Origin: Enoplosus armatus
Lineage: Eukaryota > Chordata > Actinopteri > Centrarchiformes > Enoplosidae
DNA: 64,000 bases
Reading direction: 5' to 3'
Assembly: GCF_043641665.1 (NCBI RefSeq)
Contig: NC_092193.1
Location: forward strand, 7,674,501 to 7,738,500
Shown: piece by piece, positions 1-34,329 of the stretch
Layout: every line of letters starts with the position of its first letter
How positions within the stretch are numbered: position 1 is the stretch's first letter
Position numbers and translations under genes: made by a program
Notes under the pieces: generated by a model
The model's input: the letters and a program-made list of their open reading frames with translations, nothing else
Told to the model about the DNA's origin: nothing
The model's database searches: none

Positions 1-774
1 GTGGACGGCTGCACTTTACGTGAGATCAGCTGCGTTCGTTAAAATTTAATTAAAAAAAAAAAAAAGACAAAAGCGTGGTGTGACGTTGCATTAATGACCT
101 AAACGTGACATAAATGCTGTTGATGTCGTAACAGGTAGTCAAAGTCAAACACAGAGTTAGTCATTATTACAGCTCGACACTGAGCACTGGAAGGAAATGA
201 AGATTCAAGGCTGTGGCGTGCGTCATTTGCCTGTCAAGCAGGCAGTGTAATTGCCCATCAATGAGAGCACAGTGTTTATCATTTCTATTCCAGTCACGGA
301 CAAACTGGATATCCTGCTTTCAGATGACCACGGCGGCAGGGCAACATTAAAAACAAAAAGTGCTTTTCCATGTTGTTTGTGTGTTTTTGTTCTATTAACG
401 GAGGCCGGGCCGGTTAATGAAATTGTTTACGCTTCCTGTTGTTACCCGAGTCGTCTCCAACGAGCCCTGCTGCTGCTGAGTCAGACCAGCTGACAAGTGG
501 TTACCAAGAAAAAATGAGACAAATAAACCGAGGTCGTTGGCCATTGCTTTTTATGAAGTCACATCCAGGCAACAATTTTGAATCTTTTTCTGTGACGTAC
601 TAAATTTTGCTTTAATTTGAATTAGATTGATCGCAAGTTGTTTCTGAGTCGTAATCTTTCTCATCAGAGTTTTGATGCATAATTGAATATTTAGACGTCA
701 GAATGACAATTATTATCGTTCCTGACTGATATTTGACAGACTAAAACCCAAAGATAATTTGACAATTTTTGATG

Positions 775-1059
775 TAGGGTTGCAACTAACAATCCTTTAC
801 ATTATTGATTAATCTACAGATTATTTTTTCAATGAATCAATTTATCATTTTGTCTGTAAGATGTAAGAAAATAGTGATAAATGCCCAGCATTATTTCCCA
901 GTCCACAACCTGAAGGTATTCAGTGTACTATCTTATAATACAAAGAAGCAAATACTCACGTTTGAGAAGCTGGAACGAGCAAATATTTGGCATTTTTGCT
1001 TCACCAAAAACAGACAATTTTTTTGTCAGTCAACTAATGGACTAATCGTTTCAGCTCTA
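775..1059 (+). repeat. MITE-like element, TAGGG(C/T)TGCAAC family
   Basis: Starts tagggttgcaac and ends gtttcagctcta, an imperfect inverted pair of ends. The interior includes the family phrases gagaagctggaacgagcaaa and catttttgctt. Flanks TTTTGATG and CTTTGTAG could be a decayed 8-bp target duplication, which would suggest a hAT-type origin; this is inference. Confidence 0.65.
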
Positions 1060-2699
1060 CTTTGTAGTCAGCTGTCTCACCTCTTGATAAATGCTTTTCC
1101 TTTGTGTCTGGAGGCCCTACAAACAATCACGCTTTTCTCTTATCATCTGCACAATTTGGTTTTTACTGGTAAATATTTGATAAGTTATCACCCTTATATA
1201 AAGATATAAGGCCTAAACTCAGAAATGTGAGATGTCAATCTGGATTGTCTTCAGTCAACAAAGTCTTGGGCTGTTTGCGCCATAACAAAGTAATTGATTA
1301 AATGTTATGGGGTATTGTCAGTGATTGCTTTTGTAGATAATGTAACACTGTTGCATTTGCCCAATGTTCCTGTCTATACAGGATTCTTTACAAAGTCAAC
1401 ATCTCGACTCAAATGTCATGCACTCGATGAATTGATTCATTGTTGATTTTATGTCCCACTATCCGTCCATTTTATTCACCGCCATCTCATTCTTTATTAA
1501 AGGTACAGAGGGAGCTGCAGTAGGCACAGACATGTTTGGAAATAGAAGTGGGGACTATATAACATCTGTTCCTCACTAGTAGAGAGGAAACCACGCAGCT
1601 CCGTATTAATGACAGACGTTAGTGAGAGTCAGGGCAGAGCCACCAATCATCACCGCCTGAGGCGAGTTGAAATCATAAATTTAATGTGGCATGGGCAGTG
1701 TGAGGGATTTTGATTCTGCTATAGAACCACAAATGTTAACGATAGTGATAATGTAACAACTGATATGTATTCAAATTGGACACACATTGGACACATTCAT
1801 TGCTTTTTGAACATTTTGTGTTCTTGCAGTCTGTGTTATTCTGGCACTATACAGTTATAATGTTGTGTTTAAGTTTTTCTGATCAGGCTGGCTGCTGTAT
1901 AAAGATAGACCTTAAGGTTATGGACCTCAAAGTTCTCAACAAACAGCTTTTCTGTCATATTAAATGACCAAAAACGGCCTCATATACCAGCCTTATGAAG
2001 GCAAGATAGTCAAAGATTTGGCAAGACAGACTTTTTTTTCGCAACATATCTTTATTATAAATTGTGCATACAGGATGTATAGTTTACATACATACAAGAT
2101 TTACATTAATGTGAACGGTGTCCATACCTCATAAAATATACCAATTGCAAGATAGACTTTTAAACACCATGCACCATCCACTGTGAGATCAGTGTACTGT
2201 TACCATGGTTATCCACAAATATACGCCTTGAATTAACATCTGTTAACACTCTTGCCGTATCCTGATAGTACACACAATGACTTGACAAAAATAGGTAATA
2301 AGATATGTTTACTTGAAACTAGAAAAATCTGATTCTATCAAGCAGAATAAGGGACTTTGAGTCGTCACTTCTGATGGTTTACTGAATGCATTAAAAAATA
2401 CTGTTCCAGTGAATGAAGTACATTCTCAGCCCTGCATACTGTTTGGTGAACTTGCACCAGCAAGTCTGTTGTAAGAAAACCCTTGTGTGGCCAACAAAAA
2501 CAAATTAATCGGCTGATAGGGAATGGCTGTTAGAAAGCACAAACATAAAAAAAGTTAATTATACAAGCTTGAATTTGTTCAAGTACCTTGGTTAGAAAAA
2601 GTTCCCCAAGTGGGTAAACCAGCTGCATGTAGATGTGTTATTGAGCAATGCCCATGGGTTGTTATGTTTGGATGTTGCATTGGATGTTACCTTATGCAT

Positions 2700-2812
2700 T
2701 TCATGCTGAAGCAATTAGTTGATTAAGCAATTACTCGATCGACGTCACCATGGGCACACAATAATGATAGATTAATCCAAACTGAAAATAGTCATTAGTT
2801 GCACCTCTATAT
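2700..2812 (+). repeat. fragment of the TAGGGCTGCAAC MITE family
   Basis: Short segment rich in attagttgattaa / gattaatcc blocks ending gttgcacctcta, like the end of the family seen elsewhere in the window. Strongly diverged. Confidence 0.35.
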
Positions 2813-3720
2813 GCATTTACTATACTAATAAATTAGTTAGCTTTTGTGTCTCTTTCTTTTTTTTTGCCTTTCTATATTTATTGCACGACCTCATCACCCC
2901 TAAATATCTAGTCAGCTGTTTTGCTGTACAAGCTGTGAGTGCCAAGCAATCCACGTCATATTTGAAACATGAATCAATCTTCAAAGTTCAATTCTGGCAC
3001 TTTATTCAGTTCTCAAGTTGCTGCGCTGTTATTCTGTTTGTTTTAAAGTGTGGAAACATTGAAAGATCACCATTTTCAAAAGCACTTTATTTGTTCTTTA
3101 GATTGTTCTCATCTGGGCCCTCAGCAAAAACTTTCTTTCATAAGGAACTAAGTCCTGCCCTCGTCATGGACGTGGAATTTTAATTACCAACTAGTGCACC
3201 ACCACATTCCCGTTTTGCATTTTCTGGGGTCTTATATGATCTCAACGCAAAAAAGCCTGAATAGACTGCTGTTTCATCACTGCCAAAAAAAGGAACTTGG
3301 AAAAACTCACCGCAAAGTGATTTTAGGGACGATTGTGGTTAATGACAAATACAGAGGCTCTTAATTTTAGGCAAGAATCCCAGAGTTTAGGGTGTGTGGT
3401 GTGCATTTTGATATTGGTAGAAACAGCTAAGATAGAAAACTTTTCATACAGAGTGTGTCCATTGGTTGCAGACAAGGAACCGTTATAAACTGTATGAGTC
3501 ATTCCTTGCGAGCAATGTGGATTCCTTCTGCCTTTTCGACACCCCACGCTGGGGAAGCTGGCCGCTGGCTGGCAGGCTGCGCAAATCTGTTTCTTCGCCT
3601 CCCATTTCCAAGTTGGCATCTCCCTGACAGGGTGTATTCATCTGTTACACAGGGGCCTGGAGTTGTGTTGGTTTGTTGATGTCCGTTTCGAGCTTTGGGG
3701 ATTGAGCGTCTCATTGTGAC

Positions 3721-3721
<1 letters not shown>

Positions 3722-3750
<29 letters not shown>
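3722..3750. repeat. homopolymer (C)29
   Basis: An uninterrupted run of 29 C on the + strand (G on the other) within an insr intron. Such runs can form G-quadruplex or i-motif structures. The length could also be affected by sequencing or assembly. Confidence 0.9.
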
Positions 3751-3751
<1 letters not shown>

Positions 3752-4760
3752 TCCAAGTGAAACCTCTGCTGATGAGATAAAGAGCCAGGCATTTCTGCAG
3801 CATTATTCCCTGGCCTTCATGTGATCCTGCTGTACTTTGCACAAACCGCATGACAAGAGATCAGACAGGCCCTGACCAGCATGCCAGAGGAACCAGAGTA
3901 ATAAGGATAAGGACTACAGAGACAGGAGGCGATACACATATTCAGCGTCAAGACGTTTTTAAAAAAGATGTAGCCAGTCGTAAACAGACCTAAGTCCAAC
4001 TGCAGACCCAGCACTTGCCTCCTAAAAACCCCATTGATTTATTGTTGTCAAGTGATGTCCAAATGTAAGATAAGTAGTGGAGATGCTGACAAGACCAAAC
4101 TCAAGCTGAGCATAGCTAATTGACACAAACCAAACTGAGAAAAGACCTCTGCCCTTCATGAGTGGTGCTAGCCGCATGCTTTATAATGATAATAAAGAAA
4201 CGGGGCCTGTATTAAGAGATTTGCATGTTTTAAGGAAAGAATGACAAACTCCCCCAAACAGTCTCCTCAGCGTCTTTCTCGCTCCGGGAGATCAAAGATG
4301 GCTTGGGGTGGCCCCACTCTCAAAGATCCTCAGGGTCTCGACCTTGAAAACACTTTTGACAAGCACACAAGAAACAAGTCTATCTCCTTCAGTGTGGTCA
4401 CTGTTGTTGATATTATAAAAGCCTCTGTGATGTCTGATAGTGAATAACACCGCTAATTTAGGATCAAATACCAGCATTGATTGCAACTCAGCAGACACGG
4501 CCAAGTCAGCTGCTGGCGAAGTGAACTGTGCAAATCTTTCGGACACTGAGTGGTTAGTTTTGGTGCTTCATGAAAGTGGTTGTCCGCTTGTTCTCTCAGG
4601 TGGCACTCATGTGCATGCCTGAAGCTTGACATCAGTTACTGAAATTGACTGACCCACATTAACACTTGTTTGTTTCCCCCCTAAAAGTCTTCACTAGCTG
4701 GTGCCTCTGTTAAAAAAAAAAAAACATCAGACATGTAACATTTTCATCGCACATTCAATG

Positions 4761-4995
4761 TAGGGCTGCAACTGACAAGTATTTTCATGATCTATTAATA
4801 TCTACTCTGATTGAAATGTCACTAAGAGTGAAAAATGTCCATCACAAGGTGACGTCGTTTTGTCCAAACAGCCGTTCAAAAGCTAAAAGTGTTCAATTTA
4901 AAATGGAGAAACTTGAAAAACGATCGATAACCAAAATAGTTGCCAACCAATTTTCTGTCTGTTGACTAATCACTAGACCAATTGTTTCAGCTCTA
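4761..4995 (+). repeat. MITE-like element, TAGGGCTGCAAC family
   Basis: Starts tagggctgcaac and ends gtttcagctcta, with aaggtgacgtcgttttgtcc and gatcgataaccaaaatagttg inside. Shorter than the copy at 775. Confidence 0.65.
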
Positions 4996-5204
4996 ATTTA
5001 AGCAATTTTTTTTTATGAATCAATAAAGTTGTTGTGTCACTTGTAGCACACTCCGTTATCAAGGGATGTGATAGGCTGTTTATGAGGCAGGGCGTATTCG
5101 CTATGTGCTTTCATGGCGGTTTGCATTTCATGCATTTAAGTGAAACTATTGAACAACTTTCCTAAGTGTCTATCGCTTGTACATATCGCTATCGTTTTAT
5201 TGCA

Positions 5205-5347
5205 AATCCTCAACTTTGTGAAGCTGGAACCAGCAAATATTTGAAATTTAGGTTGATTATACACCTGAAAATGATAAATCGGCTATCAGAATTGTCACAG
5301 ATTCATTTCTATGTTGATCGACTAATCAGTTCATTGTTTCAGCTTTA
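5205..5347 (+). repeat. 3' part of a TAGGGCTGCAAC-family MITE
   Basis: Contains gaagctggaaccagcaaata and gttgatcgactaatcag, ending gtttcagcttta. The 5' half is missing. Confidence 0.55.
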
Positions 5348-6163
5348 ATGCAATGTTTTATATCTGAACAGGACTGAGTGGTTTCCCTTCATTAGAAGTT
5401 GGCCAAAATGTAGTCAGCATCAGTATTGTATTAATAATAATTAAATGTTTTTTTCCACCAGACATTCAAAAATACACTGGACGTTGTGCAAAGAATATCA
5501 TCAAAGTGTCTGAAATACTCTTTAACCGATATGTTGTTCAAACAGATATCTCGACCTGGATGAACCTTTTTCAGGGCTGTTAAAGTTTGTAAAAACGCCT
5601 AATGAGTTGTAGACATTATGAGACATGATGCATCACCTGAAGCATCATACTAACATAACGTGATTGTCGGCACGAATTTGAACCCATTTACTACAGAAAG
5701 CGCCACATTTCTCCCAAAATTCCTCCTCCTGTCCACCACAGATTTGTGTGCATGACAAAAAAAATAAATCAAAAGTACTTAATAAGAACGACTTGTGCTT
5801 TTGATTAGTATAAAAGCAGCCGATTCACAGTAGTGAGGAGACAGAAAAAGTAGAGCAGTGCAGCTCTTTTTTTCTTCGGCTCCAGCCTGTTACTATGTGG
5901 CTCTCGTGTCGGTTTTTTGGCGTACCTCCCTTTGCTGCTGCTGTCTGACTGGCTGGGAGGGAAGAGAGAGGGACACAAAGGGTTAAACTGTGAGCCTGTC
6001 TTCCTTGGAGATGGGAGAGGCCATTTGAATGGCTAGCTTCTACAGCTAGCCAACACATTGGCTAAGGCTGAGGGTGGATCTGCTGCTGGGCCTGTGCTCC
6101 GGCATGGAGCCCCGCTGGAGGATCAGGAGTCGGCGTGAGCACACAGCAAAGCTTTTGTGTACA

Positions 6164-6165
<2 letters not shown>

Positions 6166-6257
<92 letters not shown>
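6166..6257. repeat. (TG)n microsatellite, 92 bp
   Basis: Perfect TG dinucleotide array in an insr intron. Open frames of V/C or T/H repeats across it are artefacts of the repeat. Confidence 0.97.
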
Positions 6258-6262
<5 letters not shown>

Positions 6263-7443
6263 CTACAAGCATTTGAGGAAAAGTTGAAGGGCAGCTTTTG
6301 AAATAAACTTTGGAGACAGAAGGAAAACATCATATCAAGAGAGATGTTTTTATTTTTCAGTGTGGAAATCATCCCCAGTGCTGTTTGTAAATCCCACTGT
6401 GGAGTAGATTATTTAGACTCGCAGACTGACGTAGATAAAAGGTGGTTATATCATTTGTTTTTCCTGCACCATGCCCCCTTTAGCTTCCCCCTCACACTGC
6501 CATTCTCATATTGCTGCCGCCCACCCCAAACACACACTCTTTATGCGCTTCAAGACCTCTGTGGATGTAAGAGGACAGGGGGGTCCATGTTGTTTTTTTC
6601 TTTTAAGAGCTGACCTTGTGACACTAATGAAACCAAGCACTTTTGTGCACATGCTCACGAGTCAACAATAGCAAGTTAACAGAGGAATAATTCCAAAGAA
6701 TAACAGATTATTGAGTTTAATTATCTCCCGTAATTTGAAGTACGTCCCTTGTCCTTCTTTGTTTACGTGGCTAAATATTAGTCCAGACCCATAAAAGACA
6801 AACATACTCACAACTTTACGGCCTGACCTGTGACCTGCCCCTAACCTCAGCGACTCATTATCTCCCCTGCTGTTGAACGGTCTTAATCTGGCTCCTGTGG
6901 ATGAGAAGCTAATCTCAGCAGGCAGGTCAGTCAGCTGTATTTACCTCTGAGAAGCCTCCATTCATCCTTGCACACTCATACCTACGCTGAGACAGCAACA
7001 CACGCACACAAACACACCTGCCAATCCTGAGAGTCTAATGTTTAATGTTATGTAACAGTTCTATATAATGCAGACGTATGCATAAACAGCCGGCCTACTG
7101 TACAGACTTGTGTCTCTATCCTTAGTTGATCGTTTTTACGGCCCGGAAATGTCACTGAACTTCAGTGTTTGTGTGATTGTCAGGACAGCGTAACTTTCTG
7201 TCAGTGTTTCTTCTGCTGGCTCACAAAGAGTCTGTGCAGGGCATGTTGCTATTAAGAGGCCTGTGCTTAAGTTTTGCTCAGCTACTGTAGATGATTTAGG
7301 GCTTGTTTTTACTATGGCCGTTGCAGCCAAGAGCTTAGCAATTCATGGATATTTATTATTTATCACGTGTCCTTGTAATGATGTTGAGATTATTTTGATA
7401 TCATGAATTGTGACACAGTGTTGAACAACAACTACATCGACTG

Positions 7444-7705
7444 CAGGCCTTCAACTAAGGGTTATTTTTATTATCAGTTGATCTTTTAGTTATTTTTTGA
7501 TCAAATATTAGTTATTTAATCTATAAATGTAAAAAAAAAAAAAAAATTTCCCAGAAACTAAAGTAACAACATGCCTTGTTTTGTCCAACTAACAGTTCAA
7601 ACCCAAAAAGTATAACATTTTCAATTATATAAAACAGCAAATCTGCACATTTCCAAAGCTGGAACAAGTGACTATTTTGCATTTTTGCGTGATAAATTAT
7701 TTCGG
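7444..7705 (+). repeat. degraded TAGGGCTGCAAC-family MITE
   Basis: Shows ttcaactaaggg, ccttgttttgtccaactaac, aaagctggaacaagtgac and catttttgcgt in the family order, with an A16 run inside. The ends are decayed. Confidence 0.5.
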
Positions 7706-8236
7706 AACTTAAAAAAAGTCTGAAAACAACTGATCCATCAGGTCTTTACTGTCACAGTCACGGAATGGGATTTATTGTTCTAAAAGAACAAAAGATCTTG
7801 CACATGTCTTGCTTGCAAAATACTATATGCCTTGAATGCCAGATTTTTCCCCTCTGCCTCACTTTCACCAAGCCTTCTGGTGCTGGATCCCTGCTGTTTG
7901 TATTCAGTATGCTTGTTGGCCAATGGCAGATGGTCCTCTGGGCTGCTGGTGAGTGCAGTGAGGAGGGATTTCACTCCCGCTGACAGAGATCTGACCATAT
8001 GAGATTTCTGTGGAGTTGAAGATATAAAGATATACCATCATTAGAGACTTATTAGAATAACATGTTACTTGGGGAACTGAAATACTATGTAGGTGTTTGC
8101 ATGATGATAAGCTCCAGTTTCCTGTCTCTCTCTTCCTGCAGCTCACATTCAGTCCTGAATACATTTTAAAGAAACCTTTTTTTTATCTTGTCTCACCTTT
8201 GCTTCACTAACTCTGTTGTTCCTCTCTCAACTGCAG

Positions 8237-29563
<21,327 letters not shown>

Positions 29564-30720
29564 CATACTGTACACATCCCCGCAAACATGTCGATGCTAT
29601 AGATTTAAATATATTTTTGTTTTTTGTTGTTATTTTATATAGATCACACTTTTATCACTCTCTCTTCAGAAGCCCCTCAGTGCATATCTCAGGACCTTAT
29701 TTTTCTCCTCAGATGTCACAAACACACACTACAGCAAGTCCACACACGGATGCCAGAAGACACTTTTTGTATTTAAGGATGAACCTCCCGCGTCTCTCTT
29801 GTTCATGATTGTAGTTTATATACTGTATATATATATTGCCAAGTTTGTGCTAGACTGGGTGGACAATGGATTCAACTGTGAAACAAACTCTTGACAAACA
29901 AGAAGGCTGCTAAACCCACTGTCCCTTCCCGAGTCCAGACTGTGTCCCTCTCCCCTGATTCGACAAAAGGGTTGCTAAGTTTTGACAAAAAAAAAAAAAA
30001 AGTTCCCTCTATTTTGTCTGTGGCCTACATCAGTTGTCATGGAACCGTGTCTGAATCTTAGTACACAAGTGGATGACGAACTGAAAGCGAAAGACTTTGG
30101 GAACTCTCTGTTGGATGGTCAAAGACGGTCCATCATCGAACAAACTCTTATCCACTGGAGAAGCTGGTTGAAGTGGCTTACCTCCTCACACTCTGCAGTA
30201 TTCCAAAATGGCACACAGGATGAACACAGGACTTTTGTTGGGTTATATTTTTTAAATTTATTTACGTGTCTTTCTTTCTTTTCCTTTTTTTTCTCTTTCT
30301 TTTTTTGAGTTTTCACATTTACAGCTGAAGGATATTTAAACTGTTTTCAAAAAACATGTTGGTGAACGAGTTCCTCAGATTGACCAATAGCTGCTTCTTT
30401 GGTATATTTTAGTGGGTATAGAAGATTTAAAAAAATATATAAATATATATATAAATATATTATTGATGTTTTTGTACATAGTTGATATGTTGTCATTTTT
30501 GAGGTATTTCTGGTCATAGAAAATGTTTTTACATGTTGGTCTCTTATGTTTATTTTTTCTAATCCAGAAAATCATACTAATTAGCTTTTTTGGACTCATG
30601 ATCAACCAACAGCACTTGGTCTTTTTGCTATGCGATGCCCGGGAGGAGGAGTGTTTGGCGTCTTCAGCTTAAGATGTCTGCCCATCATATCAAGATCAAA
30701 TAAAATAGTGCTGTAAATAA
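29564..30720 (+). other. insr: insr 3' UTR (3' end inferred)
   Basis: AT-rich, without an open frame worth calling. It holds A-runs (29987-30000), T-rich pyrimidine tracts near 30270-30305 and an AT block near 30428-30465. The end is placed after the AATAAA at 30699. Human INSR has a much longer 3' UTR, so further downstream ends are possible, for instance after gaataaac near 31110. Confidence 0.6.
30699..30704 (+). terminator. candidate polyadenylation signal of insr
   Basis: AATAAA about 1.14 kb after the stop codon, with a second A-rich hexamer-like site (gtaaat) just after. Chosen as the first canonical signal by eye; use is inferred. Confidence 0.45.
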
Positions 30721-33129
30721 TGCAGCAAAGGTGCATTCATGAAGAGGCTCTGGCAGTGCTTCTGTTATTTTTCCATTCTCTTAATACATGTGTTTTTCCA
30801 GACAGCGATGTGTTTCTTCACTGCACACTGAGATTGTCTTGTGTATATAAAGGGAAGTTGTGGTTTTATCCCTGTGAATAGAGTTTGGAAAGGTAGGACA
30901 AAAATACAATGTACACGCGCTCAACTCAATTTACCTACAAAGCAGAGCCCGAGCGAGATGGGACTTTTGAAGCTAATACAGATAATGATATTTGCAAATA
31001 AAAGAAATCCCAAATATTCCTTTCTTTACACAACCTCTCAGAGTTTTGATGAACATACATACTGAGGCAAGATATTTTACATTTCACATGATAATGACAT
31101 TAAAATTTTGAATAAACTTTACCAGAATTGCAGTCATTATGAATAGTCTAAATACATTAAAATGTTAATGTACAGCAGTTTTTCACGAGTATGTCTACCA
31201 AAATGAAAATCACAGTAGTGACTCATCACATATCCGTAGCATATTTGCAAATTGTATATTTTAAATATCATGTGTGGTGGTAAGAGTGTCATCTGTGATA
31301 TGTGTTAGTGTGTTAAGTTTGACTCAATAACTGAAGCTGAACTCCCAAAGAAGTGCTCTAGTGCAATGATGCCACCTGCTGGACAACAATGAAATGGAAA
31401 CTACCATCTATGTAGTGACATGAGGCCCTGCTTTGCACTTAAGATATGAGTTATTTCTAAACAGTTTTGAATATATATTAATTTTAGTGACAAAGCTTAA
31501 TGTGATAAACTTAACTTATCCAAGCTAAATTCTTGTCATGTAAAGGCAGAGTAGACGAGGTCATGCAGGTATAATCCATCATCGTGCTCCTGTTAGTATC
31601 TCCCATAAAGCCGGAGGAGCTTGTAAATGATATCAAAGGGTAGGTTCACGTTTTAATATAATACTCAAATGCCCATATATACATTGAAAGTTATCGGTTG
31701 CTGAAATGGTTCCTCTTCTCCTTACTGTCTGTAAAATGATCCCTTCATAACGTGACTCCAAAATCCACACCCTTGATCAATGCAAAAATGCAGTCCTAAA
31801 TGAATCTAAAGTTAATATGAGGCTTCAGCTGAATTAGTCACATTTAGTGGGTATCTTCCAAAGTTAGTCATTTTTGGGGAACTGGACAGTGTTTTCTGGC
31901 TGAGCTGCAGCAAAAATAGTAACACAAACAGGGAATTGTGTGCAGGAACAATTAAAGACAACAATAACTTTAATAATTTCAATGTATATAGGGGCATGTG
32001 AGTATTGTTTTAAGATACACTTGAAACAATATGAACCCGTCCTCTAACCGGATTAACACTATCTAAGTATTCCAATATACATTTTAGAGACCTTCCTTTT
32101 GGTTTCTGGTCAAAATGTTCTGAGAAGGGTGACCTCAGAGTTTCTAAAATCCTGACTGGTCCTGGTTTCATCTGTCCAGTGCAGTCCGAGGAGTAAAGTC
32201 AAGGCCTCATTTCCATGTCCCTGCTCACCTCTGTGCATCTCTATTTTATTATTCTTTGTCTCAGGTATTCCAGTGTCCGCCTTGGCAGAGCTGCCTTTTA
32301 ATTTAACATTTATCAAAGGTCCTGCCCCTTTCTACTCCTGAGGGTCAACCACCTCTGCTGCAAATATTCATAACTGTATGAGAGGCTTCACACCACCTGT
32401 TGCACTCTGATACAACATCTCAGTCTGTCTGGGGATCACTAAATGCAACCTGACTCAAAGTATGCACCTGTTGGATTCATTTAGATGCAACAGAATGGTT
32501 TATTGTCTGTACAACTCCAAGCGAAGGAGGTACATGTCTAGTGATTTTGGTTGACAAATCATTCTCAGCACAAGGTTCACTCCTGCACTCTAGCTGTTCT
32601 GGAGCTTTCGATTGTATCACACAATCTTCCCCAGCAGGTGGAGTCACCCAGTTATGGAATTATATCTGAGCACTTTAGGGACTTCTCGTCTTCAATCTCT
32701 CTGGATCACAAAATACACCCTGAATCAGAGTAATGAGTGAATGAGGGTAGGATTCACCTGTTCATAAGTGAAAGAGATTTTTTACACGACTACCTCTGTT
32801 ATAATAGTAGCTACAATACTGCCCTCAAACTAATTTAATTTGCAAAGAAATGCCTGGTAGGAAATTAAATTACAAGAAATGCTACCTGAGCTCTACCTGC
32901 ATTCCCTGTAGTTGCCTACATAAAGAAAAGCTGTTTATTTTCGCCAAAATAAAAAAGCATCTCAGTTTTCACACCAGCTGGTTTCCACCCAGCTGCACGT
33001 GGTATCATTGTTTCTTAGGCGGAAAGTCATGTTAAAGATCAATCTGGTCATTTATTTCAATGGCAAATGACTGCAGCATCACAGCAGAGTCATACTGGGT
33101 CATGTCTACGTTCATTCAAAGGCGGAGTG
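30721..33129. other. insr-arhgef18 intergenic region
   Basis: No coding sequence recognised. Holds a foldback MITE (31637-32044). A 23-base segment at about 32743-32765 recurs at about 36008-36030. Upstream parts may still belong to a longer insr 3' UTR. Confidence 0.5.
31637..32044. repeat. foldback MITE with long imperfect inverted ends
   Basis: The left end (gtaggttcacgtttt, atactcaaatgcccatata, acattgaaagttat) matches, in reverse complement, the right end (gggttcatattgtttcaa, atactcacatgcccctata, acattgaaattat). The interior holds gttaatatgaggcttcagct. No coding. A related diverged copy lies at about 52880-53205. Confidence 0.7.
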
Positions 33130-33412
33130 AGTGAATGAATTTGCGGGATGTGTCTCACTGAAACGAATGACTCCCATGATGCTTCGAGAGGGAAGGAGGG
33201 CTCATCCAGAGGAGGCTGGGATTTCTGCTTCAACACCCGCCTCCAGATCAGCTCCAGCTTCTCGAATTCGTGCACTTGTTCCTCCTGAGGCATCCTCACT
33301 GTCTGTCCCGTTCAGTGGAAGAATTTATTTCCCTCTCTTGCCTTTGCCTGGAAATATTCAGAAAGCTGTCTCTTGCTTTCGGCGCGCACGGCTGCTGTTT
33401 AACAACACCCGG
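33130..33412 (+). other. arhgef18: candidate first (5' UTR) exon of arhgef18
   Basis: A GC-richer island (ggcgcgcacggctgctg near the end) finishing in a strong donor, acccgg|gtaaga. It is open in one frame (33131-33412), but in phase 0 that frame would not join the frame of the ATG at 39734, so I treat it as untranslated leader. The transcription start is not resolved; 33130 is only the open-frame edge. Confidence 0.4.
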
Positions 33413-34329
33413 GTAAGATGAAACTGTTGTTGGGGTTGTTAACGTTGTTCTTCCAAATTAACAGGGCGGACGGGACAAACAAGTTGATAAACGACCGTTG
33501 GGTAACGTCAACAGTGGTAACATTCTGGGATAACGTTAGCTAGCTTAACACAATACGCCACGATCATGAAAACAGCAGTTAACTCTTGCTTCTTCTTTTT
33601 TTTTTAACTCGACGTGACCTGGAAAACTGACTCGAATTCATTATAACTACTATTATTATTATTAACTACGTGTCACTTTAGACTCAACTCTCTATATTTG
33701 AGGCAATAGATAACGCTAACTTTCCTGTAGCTAGTTGTCAGTTCGGTCAGCTAAGGTAGCTAGCCATATGCCAACCAGTAACTTGTTAGCAAACATTGGG
33801 ATAGCTACATGTAGGTACACCTGCAGCCACTCCTGCCTCCACTCTTGACTTTCCACCTGTTTGTTTTATCCCTTGAAACACCTGTCTCTGTTGACTTAAC
33901 GAGTCTGAGACTTTTTTCAGTGGGTAACGTTATGAATCCAGGTCAGTTACTCTCACCTGGCACATTGGCATTCCTCACATTCCCCTTCCGCTCGATAACA
34001 CACAAAGCCCGATGGTAATGTCGTCAAAGATTGGGGTTTTTTTTAATCAACGGCTCCCCCAAACGGGAGATTATGATGTGTTTTCACGGTGTGTTTTTAG
34101 GAAACCACCGAGCAACCTCCCAGCAGTTTTCTATTTGGAGTGTCAGGTGATTGAAAATGAAATGGAGCGTCATGTTATATGCGGAATGATATGAAAACTA
34201 ACCGCTAAAATATAAGATTTCGTAAAACAAATAGACCGTTGTACTATAGACTGTGCGGAATGATACATCCTTGACCATTTAAACTGCAGTTGCAACGTGA
34301 CAACACAACCAGGAACTAGTTACTGTGGT

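Larger units (their letters stand above)
1..8236 (+). other. insr intron (human intron 2 equivalent), repeat-rich
   Basis: No exon was recognised; in particular the L1-domain exon is not here. It holds several TAGGGCTGCAAC-type MITE copies, a 29-base C run and a 92-bp TG array, listed separately. Open frames within it follow repeats or are short and show no protein similarity I recognise. Confidence 0.7.

Noticed and set aside
805..1209. 134-residue open frame
   Set aside because: It lies across a MITE copy and its flank in an insr intron; the sequence is explained by the repeat.
6046..6372. Open frames of Thr-His or Val-Cys repeats over the TG array (also 41418-41701 and 43726-44001)
   Set aside because: They are translations of (TG/CA)n microsatellites in introns; no start context, splice or homology support.
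8188..8236. Extension of the insr Cys-rich exon upstream to an ATG
   Set aside because: A pyrimidine-rich acceptor ctgcag precedes 8237, and the split Val codon matches the human exon boundary; the ATG is intronic.
33131..33412. 96-residue open frame as the N-terminus of arhgef18
   Set aside because: Its phase at the donor would enter the 39670 exon in a frame that stops before the domains; the composition looks like a GC-rich leader.
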